Below are positions 1-8,605 of a DNA stretch of 64,000 nucleotides, piece after piece. The stretch's first letter is position 1; every line of letters begins with the position of its first letter. A program made the translations under genes and the position numbers. The notes under the pieces were generated by a model. That model was not told the origin of the DNA. It was given only the letters and a program-made list of their open reading frames with translations, and did no database searches. The stretch is taken from NCBI RefSeq assembly GCF_003260095.1, contig NZ_PTPX01000018.1, positions 1-64,000 of the forward strand, written 5' to 3'. The DNA is from Glaesserella australis (GTDB taxonomy: Bacteria; Pseudomonadota; Gammaproteobacteria; Enterobacterales; Pasteurellaceae).

Positions 1-5
1 ATTTC

Positions 6-53
6 AAAAAGTAGGCTTAAAGCCTTGTACTATAAGGCTTTAAGCTACTTTTT
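6..53. terminator. Hairpin terminator of a gene upstream of the window
   Basis: Two arms of about 20 nt (6-26 and 34-53) pair with a single bulged base. They begin with an A-run and end in TTTTT, so the structure could stop transcription from either side. It most likely ends the transcript of a gene to the left of the window and isolates the nitroreductase gene. Confidence 0.65.
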
Positions 54-106
54 AGCAACAATTTTGTCTATTATGCCTTTATTTTTTACAAAAGAAGGAA
101 GAAAAA

Positions 107-769
107 ATGACAGAGATATCAAAGCAACAAGTCCTTGATGGTTTTAAATTTAGAACTGCAACACGTAGTTATGATCCAAGTCGCCAAGTTTCTCGTGAAG
201 ATATGCAATATATTCTAGAACTTGCACGCCTTTCACCAAGCTCTGTTGGGTCGGAACCATGGCAATTTCTAGTCATTCAAAAACCTGAGATTCGTCAAAA
301 ACTCAAGCCTGTGAGCTGGGGGATGGCAACGCATGTTGATGATGCAAGTTATCTTGTGGTGATTTTGGCAAAGAAAAATGCTCGCTATGATTCTGATTTC
401 TTCCGTATCTCTTTGGAAAAACGGGGGTTAACCGAAGAGCAAATGAACCGAGCTTTAGCACTTTATAAGAAGTTCCAACTAGAAGATATGCCTATTGCAG
501 AAAGTGAAAAAGCACTCTTTGATTGGACAAGTAAGCAAACTTACATTGCGTTAGCAAATATGATGACAGGTGCGGCGTTGGTTGGCATTGATAGCTGCCC
601 TGTGGAAGGATTTAATTATGCTGAAGTCAATCGTATTTTGAGTGACGAAGGATTGTTTGATCCTAACGAATGGGGTGTATCTGTGATGGTGACGTTTGGC
701 TACCGAGCGAAAGAGATAAAAGCAAAATACCGTAAACCGATGGAAGAGATTGTCACTTGGGTTGAATAG
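107..769 (+). CDS. NAD(P)H-dependent nitroreductase family flavoprotein
   Basis: This 220-residue protein looks like a single-domain FMN-dependent nitroreductase. The N-terminus has the family's phosphate-binding pattern (FRTATRSYDPSR, about residues 14-25), followed by LARLSPSSVGSEPWQFLVI (about 41-59), the usual N-P-W/E-P-W flavin loop. Near residue 160 is GAALVGIDSCPVEGF, the conserved C-terminal stretch of NfsB/YdgI-type enzymes. Members reduce nitroaromatics or quinones with NAD(P)H in the cytoplasm, but the physiological substrate cannot be told from sequence. The ATG is preceded by a good Shine-Dalgarno site (AAGGAAG). The gene stands alone between a terminator and the lipoprotein gene. 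Family assignment is firm; specific function is open. Confidence 0.9.
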   Translation: MTEISKQQVLDGFKFRTATRSYDPSRQVSREDMQYILELARLSPSSVGSEPWQFLVIQKPEIRQKLKPVSWGMATHVDDASYLVVILAKKNARYDSDFFRISLEKRGLTEEQMNRALALYKKFQLEDMPIAESEKALFDWTSKQTYIALANMMTGAALVGIDSCPVEGFNYAEVNRILSDEGLFDPNEWGVSVMVTFGYRAKEIKAKYRKPMEEIVTWVE

Positions 770-940
770 CCTAAAGAATATCTTGTTACATTGCAGAATA
801 AAGATGTGATGGATTGAGCATGATCAAAAAAATGCGAGATTCTATAAGAATTGCTTTTTCTTCAATCTATTTTCATAGACTTCTTTATCTGTTTTTTACT
901 ATATTGTTTATTAATGTAATCCATATATGAGGAATGTAAA

Positions 941-1774
941 ATGAAAGGTATTACTAAACTTAGTTTAACTTTATTAGCTGGTATTGTTTTAACTGCTTGT
1001 GGAGGTAGTGGTGGCGGTAGTAGCAGTAATAGTGCCAGTTCGGTTCAACCAATAGATACTTCGTCTTCTACAGCAACTTCTAATAACTCTACGAGTTCGC
1101 CATCAAATACAACTTCTAGCAATTCTACAAATTCAGCTACTACAGTTTCAAATAGTACAGGCGGTACTTATGTATTTTCTGGCATAGACGACAACGTAAC
1201 TACAACTTATAAAGTATTGAATGATGCTTCTGATTTAAATTTTATCGTCGTTGATGGTCAAAAAATTAGAGTAGCATATTCAAATATCACATCAGGCTCT
1301 TGGACAACGATAAATAATACTTCAGTATGTTGTGGAAAATTCACTGATGTTCGCTTTGGTGCAATTGGAAGTACGGGACCAAATGAAAAAGACTATATTT
1401 TCTATAATGGTAATCCAACCCAATCTGTTCCAACATCAGGTTCTGCAACTTATACAGGACATTTTATTATCACAGGTAATCACCCTGTCGCTTTTGAAGA
1501 TGAAGATTATTTGAAAGGGAATGTAAATTTTACGGCTAATTTCAGTGCTAAAACATTAGCCGGAAATTTAACCGATGTAGCTGGTTTAAACCCAATTTCA
1601 GTTAATACACAAATTAGTGGTAATAGTTTTACTGGCGAAGCAAATTCATCTGACTTTGCCACAAAAGCTGTAGTTGAAGGTAAATTCTTTGGTGAGAATG
1701 CTAAAGAGCTAGGTGGTATCTTCAAAGATAACGGAAGCACTTGGGGCGGAGCATTCGGCGCATCTAAACAATAA
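941..1774 (+). CDS. TbpB/hemophilin-like surface lipoprotein (probable Slam substrate)
   Basis: This 277-residue protein has a lipoprotein signal with lipobox LTAC and the lipidated cysteine at residue 20. A flexible linker of about 50 residues made of Gly, Ser, Thr and Asn follows. The C-terminal half is beta-rich and ends in VEGKFFGENAKELGGIF and WGGAFGA. That A-x-x-L-G-G-x-F motif is typical of the C-terminal barrel of transferrin-binding protein B, factor H-binding protein and hemophilin-type lipoproteins, which the Slam translocon carries to the cell surface. The ligand (haem, transferrin or a host protein) is not evident. A CC pair (about residues 129-130, TSVCCGKF) is unusual for this fold. 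No Slam gene is in the window. The start has a clear site (GAGGAATGTAAAATG). Confidence 0.8.
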   Translation: MKGITKLSLTLLAGIVLTACGGSGGGSSSNSASSVQPIDTSSSTATSNNSTSSPSNTTSSNSTNSATTVSNSTGGTYVFSGIDDNVTTTYKVLNDASDLNFIVVDGQKIRVAYSNITSGSWTTINNTSVCCGKFTDVRFGAIGSTGPNEKDYIFYNGNPTQSVPTSGSATYTGHFIITGNHPVAFEDEDYLKGNVNFTANFSAKTLAGNLTDVAGLNPISVNTQISGNSFTGEANSSDFATKAVVEGKFFGENAKELGGIFKDNGSTWGGAFGASKQ

Positions 1775-1783
1775 TTCCTTTAT

Positions 1784-1841
1784 ACAAGCGGTCAGATTCT
1801 AGTATTTCTTTGCAAAAGAAATTACTTAATCAACCGCTTGT
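1784..1841. terminator. Inverted uptake-signal pair as terminator
   Basis: ACAAGCGGTCA at 1784-1794 faces ACCGCTTGT at 1833-1841, with a smaller hairpin (TTTCTTTGCAAAAGAAA, 1805-1821) between them. The pair follows the lipoprotein stop codon closely, and the second arm runs into TTTC. It therefore probably acts both as DNA uptake signal and as transcription terminator. Confidence 0.6.
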
Positions 1842-1948
1842 TTCTTTCTAACTCTCCCAATATTTTTATTAAAAATTTTCATAATAAATGTGAAAATTAT
1901 GAAGTTGCATAATGCTCTCATTTTATAGATGATATGAGCCAGCCATTT

Positions 1949-1964
1949 AGACGGCTAAACGTCT
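1949..1964. promoter_or_regulatory. Tandem MetJ (met box) operator upstream of metE
   Basis: AGACGGCT followed directly by AAACGTCT gives two adjacent 8-bp met boxes close to the AGACGTCT consensus, 43 bp before the metE start. In enteric bacteria MetJ with S-adenosylmethionine binds such tandem boxes to repress methionine synthesis genes. The same control here is inferred; no metJ gene is in the window. Confidence 0.75.
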
Positions 1965-2006
1965 AAATACCGATTGACTAATTTATAAAAGATACAGGAG
2001 AACATT

Positions 2007-4277
2007 ATGACAACATTCCACATTCTCGGCTTTCCACGTGTTGGGGCGAAACGTGAACTAAAATTTGCGCAAGAGCGTTACTGGCGTGGCGACATTGCGG
2101 AGCAAGATTTATTAGATTTAGCCAAAGCATTGCGTGAGAAAAACTGGCAACATCAAGCGGCGGCAAATGCGGATTTCGTGGCGGTGGGCGATTTTACTTT
2201 TTACGATCACATTTTAGATCTGCAAGTCGCAACAGGTGCGATCCCTGCTCGTTTTGGTTTCGATAGCCAAAACCTCACGCTCGATCAATACTTCCAACTC
2301 GCTCGTGGTAACAAAGAACAGTTCGCCATTGAGATGACCAAATGGCTTGATACCAACTATCACTACCTTGTGCCAGAGTTCCAAAAAACCACCGAATTTA
2401 AAGCCAACCCAACCCATTATGTGAACCAAATCCGTGAAGCGAAAGCACTGGGTTTGACGGTTAAACCTGTGATTGTCGGTCCTTTGACTTTCCTTTGGTT
2501 AGGTAAAGAGAAAGGCGAAGCCTTTAACCGTTTTGAATTGCTCAACAAATTAGTACCCGTTTATCGTGACATTTTGACCGCACTTGTGGCAGAAGGCGTG
2601 GAGTGGATCCAAATTGATGAACCAGCCCTTGCCTTAGATTTACCTGCGGAATGGGTAGATGCCTATAAAGCGGTTTATGCGGAATTAAGTCAAGTCAATG
2701 CGAAATTGCTACTCGCAACCTATTTCGGCTCGGTGGCAGAACACGCTGATTTATTGAAAAACTTAGCGGTGGACGGTTTGCATTTGGATTTAGTGCGTTC
2801 GCCTGAACAGCTTGCAACCTTTACCGATTACGACAAAGTATTGTCCGCTGGCGTGATTGACGGGCGTAACATTTGGCGAGCGAATTTAAATCAAGTGTTG
2901 GACGTGCTTGAGCCGTTAAAAACTAAATTTGGCGAACGTTTATGGATTGCCCCAAGCTGTTCATTGTTGCATACGCCGTATGATTTGGCGGTGGAAACGC
3001 AACTCAAAGAGAAAAATCCTGCCCTTTATAGCTGGCTTGCCTTTACCTTGCAGAAAGTGGACGAGTTGTCTGTGTTAAAAACCGCATTGGAGCAAGGTCG
3101 TACAGCCGTACAAGCGGAATTGAACGCTAGCCAAGAAGCTGCGGACGCACGAGCCAATTCAACAGAAATTCATCGTCCTGAAGTCGCAGAGCGTTTGGCG
3201 AACTTGCCTGAAGGGGCAGATCGTCGCAAATCGCCGTTCGCCGAGCGTATTGCGAAGCAAAATGCGTGGCTAAACTTACCGCTTTTACCGACAACGAACA
3301 TCGGCTCTTTCCCACAAACCAGCGAAATCCGTCACGCTCGTGCCAGCTTCAAAAAAGGCGAGTTGAGCCTTGCGGATTATGAAGCGGCGATGAAAAAAGA
3401 GATCGAATATGTGGTTCGCCGTCAGGAAGAGTTGGACTTAGACGTATTGGTGCACGGCGAAGCGGAACGTAACGATATGGTGGAATATTTCGGCGAATTG
3501 TTGGACGGCTTTGCGTTTACCAAATTCGGCTGGGTGCAAAGTTACGGCTCACGTTGCGTGAAACCGCCAGTGATTTACGGCGATGTGGTTCGCCCTGAAC
3601 CGATGACGGTACGTTGGTCACAGTATGCACAAAGTCTTACCAACAAAGTGATGAAGGGAATGCTCACAGGGCCTGTGACGATTTTACAATGGTCGTTTGT
3701 GCGTAACGATATTCCACGTTCAACGGTGTGCAAACAGATCGGCGTGGCGTTGTCGGACGAAGTGTTGGACTTAGAAGCGGCAGGGATTAAGGTGATCCAA
3801 ATTGACGAGCCTGCAATCCGTGAAGGCTTGCCACTCAAGCGGGCAGATTGGGACGCTTATTTGCAATGGGCAGGAGAAGCCTTCCGCTTAAGCTATATGG
3901 GCGTGCAAGACGACACCCAAATCCACACCCATATGTGCTATTCCGAGTTCAACGACATCTTGCCGGCCATTGCCGGCTTAGATGCGGACGTGATTACCAT
4001 TGAAACGTCCCGTTCCGATATGGAATTGCTCACCGCCTTTGCGGATTTCAAATACCCGAACGACATCGGCCCAGGCGTGTACGACATTCACAGCCCGCGC
4101 GTGCCAAAAGCGGACGAAATCGAACACTTACTGCGTAAAGCGTTGAAAGTGGTACCAAAAGAGCGTTTATGGGTAAACCCAGACTGTGGATTGAAAACCC
4201 GTGGTTGGAAAGAGACCATTGAGCAGTTGCAGGTGATGGTGGAAGTCACTAAAAAACTACGTAACGAAATTGCGTAA
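2007..4277 (+). CDS. metE: Cobalamin-independent methionine synthase MetE
   Basis: MetE transfers the methyl group of 5-methyltetrahydropteroyl-triglutamate to homocysteine, the last step of methionine synthesis, in the cytoplasm without B12. The 756-residue length matches the family (about 753 in E. coli). The C-terminal catalytic barrel starts near [10 protein letters not shown] (about residue 430). The zinc ligands are visible as His642 and Cys644 in [10 protein letters not shown] and Cys727 in NPDCGLK. Tandem met boxes precede it and a strong hairpin follows. Its base composition looks more GC-rich than its neighbours. The uptake signals found in the gene and its terminator are Haemophilus-type (ACCGCACTT at 2577-2585), unlike the rest of the window, which hints at acquisition from another Pasteurellaceae lineage. 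Confidence 0.97.
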   Translation: MTTFHILGFPRVGAKRELKFAQERYWRGDIAEQDLLDLAKALREKNWQHQAAANADFVAVGDFTFYDHILDLQVATGAIPARFGFDSQNLTLDQYFQLARGNKEQFAIEMTKWLDTNYHYLVPEFQKTTEFKANPTHYVNQIREAKALGLTVKPVIVGPLTFLWLGKEKGEAFNRFELLNKLVPVYRDILTALVAEGVEWIQIDEPALALDLPAEWVDAYKAVYAELSQVNAKLLLATYFGSVAEHADLLKNLAVDGLHLDLVRSPEQLATFTDYDKVLSAGVIDGRNIWRANLNQVLDVLEPLKTKFGERLWIAPSCSLLHTPYDLAVETQLKEKNPALYSWLAFTLQKVDELSVLKTALEQGRTAVQAELNASQEAADARANSTEIHRPEVAERLANLPEGADRRKSPFAERIAKQNAWLNLPLLPTTNIGSFPQTSEIRHARASFKKGELSLADYEAAMKKEIEYVVRRQEELDLDVLVHGEAERNDMVEYFGELLDGFAFTKFGWVQSYGSRCVKPPVIYGDVVRPEPMTVRWSQYAQSLTNKVMKGMLTGPVTILQWSFVRNDIPRSTVCKQIGVALSDEVLDLEAAGIKVIQIDEPAIREGLPLKRADWDAYLQWAGEAFRLSYMGVQDDTQIHTHMCYSEFNDILPAIAGLDADVITIETSRSDMELLTAFADFKYPNDIGPGVYDIHSPRVPKADEIEHLLRKALKVVPKERLWVNPDCGLKTRGWKETIEQLQVMVEVTKKLRNEIA

Positions 4278-4305
4278 ATAATTATTCTAACATTCCTAAA
4301 AATTT

Positions 4306-4358
4306 CACCGCACTTTTCTTCCCCCAGCTTTATAGGCTGTAAAGTGCGGTGTTTTTTT
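4306..4358. terminator. Terminator built from two Haemophilus-type uptake signals
   Basis: CACCGCACTTT (4306-4316) pairs with AAAGTGCGGTG (4341-4351) and is followed by seven T residues. Both arms contain the Haemophilus-type USS core AAGTGCGGT, and I saw no other hairpin in the window built from it. The T-run overlaps the stop codon of the convergent ABC transporter gene, so the hairpin probably terminates transcription from both sides. Confidence 0.85.
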
Positions 4359-6018
4359 AACGGATTTTTAAACGTTGCTCACCAAATAACGATTTCACCA
4401 CATCTTGATGGCTAATGGCGATGCAAAGGCTTTCGGCGAGTTCTTGGCGTAGAAGCGTCATTAATGCGTGGGCGGAAACATCGTCTAATTGGTTTGTTGC
4501 TTCGTCTAAAAAGAGCATTTGCGGACGATGTAATAAGGCTCTTGCAAGGCTGATACGCTGTTGTTCGCCACCTGAAAGTTGCTTTTGCCACTCTCGACTT
4601 TCATCAAGAAAATCGGTTAAATGGGCTAACCCGACTTGGTTGAGCAGCTGTTGTAATCGAGCGTTATCTTGTTCAGGAGTATTCGGATAACTTAATACCG
4701 CACGTAAACTGTCTTCCGCTAAATAAGGTTTCTGCGGTAAAAACAATACGGAACGAGCCTGTAGTTGAATATCGCCTTGATAATATTGCCATAAACCCGC
4801 CAAGGTTCTCAGTAGCGTTGATTTGCCAATCCCGCTTTTCCCTTCCAGTAAAACCCAATCGCAAGCGGTCAAATTAAGCGAAAAATTTGCAAATAACGGC
4901 TTGCCTTGTGGCGTTTGGACGCAAAGATTTTCCACTTTGAGCGAAGGTTGCTCTCCTTGATAAATCGTTGGTTGGCTTTGTTGCTCTGTTTGTTGTAACG
5001 CCTGTTGGAACTGGTGCAAACGTTTAATGACCGCTGCCCATTCAATCAAGCGTTTATAGTAATCCATAAACCAACCGAAACCGTCTTGTACGTTGGAAAA
5101 AGCACTACGAGCCTGCATCATATCGCCAAAGGTCATTGTGCGAGCAAGGTACATCGGCAAGGTGGCGAAAATCGGGATAAACATACTCAAGCGTAAATAG
5201 CTGGCGGAAAAAGTTTCCACTTTCATCTCACGTTTAATTAGCTCAAACCAGTTCTGCTTGATGGCTTGAAAGCGGTGAGATAAGCGAGAAATTTCCTGTT
5301 TTTCACCGTGATAAAAGGCGATTTGTTCCGAATTGTCGCGAACACGCAATAAAGTGGCACGATAATCTGCTTCTTTGTGCTGGCGTTCAATGTTGAGATC
5401 TTGCAATTTATGTCCGATAAAGTGTATAAAAAGCGTACAAAGCAGCGAGTAAATCAACGCGACCCAAACCAAATAGCCGTGAATCGTCCAAGTTGTTCCT
5501 GCCAATTCAATGGTTTGTACGCCCGAAAGTTGCCATAAAATCGTCACAAAAGCCCCGAGTTTTGCGATGTTCATCACAAAATACTTAAAAAGATCGATAC
5601 TCTGTTCTGCAAGCAACGCACAGTCTTCGGCGATACGTTGATCAGGGTTATCCAGTGCGGTTAAAAAAGTCAGACGATAATGGTTGTGTTGATGAAGCCA
5701 CTGTTGCTGGAATTGTTGAGTCAAATGCTCTCGCCAACGGAAAATCAATAATTTACGTAACGCATTGCCCAACACAATAAACGCCACAATTAAGCCAATA
5801 TAGCCTAAATAGCTCAAAACCAGTTGCGGCATTACGCTGCCGTTAAATTCGGCTAAGGCATCATAAAATAGTTTATTCCACTCGGTGATCCAGACGCTGA
5901 CTCGAATAATCAACAAGGCAAAACCGAGCATGGTGAGTAACAGCAACCATTCAAACCATTGCTGACGGCGAAACCAAAAAGGGGAGGCGAGTTGCCCAAA
6001 ATAGCGAAGTGTTTTCAT
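4357..6018 (-). CDS. YddA/SbmA-BacA-like ABC transporter, fused permease and ATPase
   Basis: The N-terminal 330 residues form a membrane domain of the SbmA/BacA type (ABC_membrane_2), with opening helices such as WFEWLLLLTMLGFALLIIRV. The C-terminal ATPase has a Walker A loop (EGKSGIGKST), signature LSGGEQQRISLARAL and Walker B MLFLDEAT. It should act as a homodimer in the inner membrane; substrates of this branch are mostly unknown. It follows the siderophore receptor gene on the same strand, so a role in siderophore or metal-complex handling is plausible but inferred. I chose ATG at 6018 (MKTLRYFG, 553 residues). A longer reading from TTG at 6054 would begin inside an uptake-signal palindrome and has no ribosome site. 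Confidence 0.85.
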   Translation of the reverse strand: MKTLRYFGQLASPFWFRRQQWFEWLLLLTMLGFALLIIRVSVWITEWNKLFYDALAEFNGSVMPQLVLSYLGYIGLIVAFIVLGNALRKLLIFRWREHLTQQFQQQWLHQHNHYRLTFLTALDNPDQRIAEDCALLAEQSIDLFKYFVMNIAKLGAFVTILWQLSGVQTIELAGTTWTIHGYLVWVALIYSLLCTLFIHFIGHKLQDLNIERQHKEADYRATLLRVRDNSEQIAFYHGEKQEISRLSHRFQAIKQNWFELIKREMKVETFSASYLRLSMFIPIFATLPMYLARTMTFGDMMQARSAFSNVQDGFGWFMDYYKRLIEWAAVIKRLHQFQQALQQTEQQSQPTIYQGEQPSLKVENLCVQTPQGKPLFANFSLNLTACDWVLLEGKSGIGKSTLLRTLAGLWQYYQGDIQLQARSVLFLPQKPYLAEDSLRAVLSYPNTPEQDNARLQQLLNQVGLAHLTDFLDESREWQKQLSGGEQQRISLARALLHRPQMLFLDEATNQLDDVSAHALMTLLRQELAESLCIAISHQDVVKSLFGEQRLKIR

Positions 6019-6036
6019 TTTTGCAAAAAAGCGAAA

Positions 6037-6066
6037 GGAACAGACCGCTTGCAAGCGGTCTGTTCC
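6037..6066. terminator. Perfect 30-bp palindrome of two uptake signals
   Basis: Two 15-nt arms with no loop meet at GCTTGCAAGC; each contains AAGCGGTCTG, an A. pleuropneumoniae-type USS. It sits between the siderophore receptor and the ABC transporter genes. It has no long T-run on either side, so it may only attenuate read-through or stabilise the upstream mRNA end. Confidence 0.6.
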
Positions 6067-6083
6067 GTTAGGAAATTGACGAA

Positions 6084-8288
6084 TTAAATTTTCCAGTCTA
6101 GGTTAAAGACAACAGTGCGTTCTTGACCGTAGAAGTTATTTGCTCCTAAGACTCTGACACGGTTATTTTCGTAGTATTTTTTATCAGTTAAGTTTTTACC
6201 GATAACACTCAAGGCAACATTTTTGCTTACTTGATAACGGATATTGGCATCCCAAATCGCATAGCCACCTTGTTTCACCGAATATAAACTTTCCGTTTCA
6301 CTTTGCATCATTACCCCTGCACCAATTGACCATTTTTTGTTATCAAATGGCAAGTTGTAATCCGAATAGAGACGGAACATATGCTTCGGTGTGTGTTTGC
6401 TGAAGTTTGTGCCAGCAAGGTAACGAGAGCTTTCTGTTTCTAAATATTTACTTTGGTTAAAAGTATAGCCTGCCATGAGTTGCCAGTCTTCCGTGATGTT
6501 ACCTGAAATTTCGATATCCACACCACGGCTGCGTACTTCGCCTAATGTACCGTAATAGCCATCACCCTTATAGCTAGCGTCTTCAATAAACACAGGGCGA
6601 TTTTTTTGGTTAATTTGGAAGAGGGCGATTGAGGCGTTCAATTTGCCGTCTTGCCATTCGCCTTTCCAGCCGATTTCTTGGTTATTGCCTAATACAGGAT
6701 CAATCACTTTACCATCACGCCCTAGTCCGCTATTTGGTTTGAAAATTGACGTATAACTTACATAAAGGCTGTTGTTGGCATTGATATCATAAGTCATACC
6801 AAAATAAGGCACAAAACGGCTACGTTTTAAGTGTGAATGTTCATCGGCATCAGTATCAACTTTATTATTAAACCAATCATAATTAGTATTACCGATACGT
6901 TTCCATTGGGTATAACGTGTGCCAGCTAAGAGATGTAAATCATCTAGTAGGTTGAAACGTGTCCCGAATGATACCGCATTGGTGTAAATTGTGCGGTCAT
7001 AGAAGGTTTGGTCGTTGTAATCCGTGTTCCAATTTGGCTCGGCAATTTCTGAACCGGTGAAAGTAAATGGATCAAAGGCGGTACTATTTCTGACACGTCT
7101 CCAGCGTGAGTCATTTTCTTCTCGGTTATAGGTATAGCCTAAGAAAAGATCGTGTTTGCGACCCAATAAGCTGTATTTGCCGGTTAAGTTACTTTGGAAA
7201 GCGATTTGATCGCCAGTGTTGTCATAACGTTGTAAATTGTTGGTGTTGATGGTATTGCCACGCACTAAACCTGTGTAGCTTGTGCCTGCATTTGCCACAA
7301 AACCAAATTGATCGGTGTTATAACTTTTGGTGTAACTCACTTTGTTATTGAGCTTCCAATCATCATTAAAGAAAGTTTCAAACTCGGCAAAGAGATTGAA
7401 CTTTCTGCTTTTCTCACGGTTCCAGTTAAAGCCTAAATAAGTATCACGATCTAAACCACTCTCGCTACCATTTACCCCCATTGGCACGCCATAAACATTC
7501 GGCGTAGTGTGGGTATTTTGATATAAACCACCAATCGTTAATTGGCTGTTTGACCCAACTTCCATATCTACTACACCGTAAATTAAGCGTTTGCTGTTAT
7601 CGGACGGTAAGTTTACTGCGGTTGGATCATTTTCTAATACTGAGACTAAACGCCCACGTACGCCAGCTCCGATTGTGCCGGAAACATCTGCCATGGTGCG
7701 AGCTTTGCCGTTGGTATCAAATAAGAAGTTGCCGTTGGCTTGAAATTCTGATGTTGGACGTTTGCGTACCGCATTGATTGTACCACCAGGTTCGCCATTG
7801 GCTTGAGTTAAACCTGTTGCACCACGCACCACTTCAATGTGGTCGTACACGGCTAAATCCGTCATACTTTGCGGATCACGGAAAAGATTAGCATTTGAAC
7901 CGCGCACGGTGCTAGAAATGCCGTCTTCTTCGATTTGGTCAATATAGAAACCGCGAGATTGATAGCGATAGTAACCTGCATCAGAGATCACGTTAATCCC
8001 TGTTGTCGTTTTCAACGCATCTTCCATATTATGAACTGAGCGTTGATCTAAATGAGCCTTTGTTACAACACTTACTGACTGCGGCGTTTCTTTTGGAGAA
8101 AGCACTAAACCTGTGGTGGTGGACATGGCAGAAGCAGTAAGAGATTTGCTGTGCTCGCTTAAGGTATTACCGCTTGTTGCTGCGACTTCAACTGTACTTA
8201 AATCAGTTGTGTCTGTATTCGTTTCAGCCATAGCTGAAGATGCAACGAGAGTTGCAAGAATAGAAAGTTTAAGAGCTGTTGTTTGCAT
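6084..8288 (-). CDS. TonB-dependent siderophore receptor
   Basis: This 734-residue outer-membrane protein has a signal peptide cleaved near Ala21 (SSAMA/ETN). A plug domain follows, with the typical KETPQSVSVVTKAHLDQ and VRGATGLTQANGEPGGTINAVRKRP stretches (about residues 65-185). A 22-strand barrel then runs to the end (VVFNLDWKI). It belongs to the FhuA/FpvA/FoxA-like siderophore family, with DLSTVEVAA as the likely TonB box region. The sequence does not fix the ligand; ferric hydroxamate is common in this group. Putative Fur boxes upstream suggest iron repression. The downstream ABC transporter gene is probably co-transcribed. Confidence 0.93.
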   Translation of the reverse strand: MQTTALKLSILATLVASSAMAETNTDTTDLSTVEVAATSGNTLSEHSKSLTASAMSTTTGLVLSPKETPQSVSVVTKAHLDQRSVHNMEDALKTTTGINVISDAGYYRYQSRGFYIDQIEEDGISSTVRGSNANLFRDPQSMTDLAVYDHIEVVRGATGLTQANGEPGGTINAVRKRPTSEFQANGNFLFDTNGKARTMADVSGTIGAGVRGRLVSVLENDPTAVNLPSDNSKRLIYGVVDMEVGSNSQLTIGGLYQNTHTTPNVYGVPMGVNGSESGLDRDTYLGFNWNREKSRKFNLFAEFETFFNDDWKLNNKVSYTKSYNTDQFGFVANAGTSYTGLVRGNTINTNNLQRYDNTGDQIAFQSNLTGKYSLLGRKHDLFLGYTYNREENDSRWRRVRNSTAFDPFTFTGSEIAEPNWNTDYNDQTFYDRTIYTNAVSFGTRFNLLDDLHLLAGTRYTQWKRIGNTNYDWFNNKVDTDADEHSHLKRSRFVPYFGMTYDINANNSLYVSYTSIFKPNSGLGRDGKVIDPVLGNNQEIGWKGEWQDGKLNASIALFQINQKNRPVFIEDASYKGDGYYGTLGEVRSRGVDIEISGNITEDWQLMAGYTFNQSKYLETESSRYLAGTNFSKHTPKHMFRLYSDYNLPFDNKKWSIGAGVMMQSETESLYSVKQGGYAIWDANIRYQVSKNVALSVIGKNLTDKKYYENNRVRVLGANNFYGQERTVVFNLDWKI

Positions 8289-8300
8289 AAAAGTTCCCTA

Positions 8301-8353
8301 AATAATAAAAATTATCATAAATGCTAAAGTATTTGATAATTATTTTCAATAAT
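8301..8353. promoter_or_regulatory. Putative Fur operator upstream of the siderophore receptor
   Basis: GATAATTATTTTCAATAAT at 8335-8353 matches 13 of 19 positions of the Fur consensus. A second degenerate copy, AATAATAAAAATTATCAT, lies at 8301-8318, just before the receptor start. The position and the iron-uptake gene make Fur control likely; binding itself is inferred. The rest of the 317-bp gap 8289-8605 is AT-rich and shows no gene, only the terminator at 8578. Confidence 0.6.
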
Positions 8354-8577
8354 GAAATATATTGTATTTAGGATATTTACAGTTCTTAAAAATTAAGTTT
8401 TTATGTAATTTTTTGTCAGTGGTGTTATCAACATCATATCCTGATTACAGAAGATAAAATACATCTACTTAGGCGAAAAGATACGTGTAAAAATTTTAAT
8501 TGGGAGAGAATAAGTAATAGGATGTTAGAAAATGTAGCAAAGAAACTACGCACAGAATTAGCATAATTGCTATATTA

Positions 8578-8602
8578 GAAAGCCCACAGTTCGTGGGCTT
8601 TT
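8578..8602. terminator. Terminator of the metallophosphoesterase gene
   Basis: GCCCACAGTTCGTGGGC forms an 8-bp-class stem with flanking A and T runs (AAAGCCC...GGGCTTTTT). It lies just past the stop codon of the leftward metallophosphoesterase gene and could work in both directions. Confidence 0.75.
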
Positions 8603-8605
8603 TGA

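Noticed and set aside
6052-6054. TTG start for the ABC transporter
   Set aside because: It lies inside the USS palindrome and has no ribosome site; ATG at 6018 fits better.
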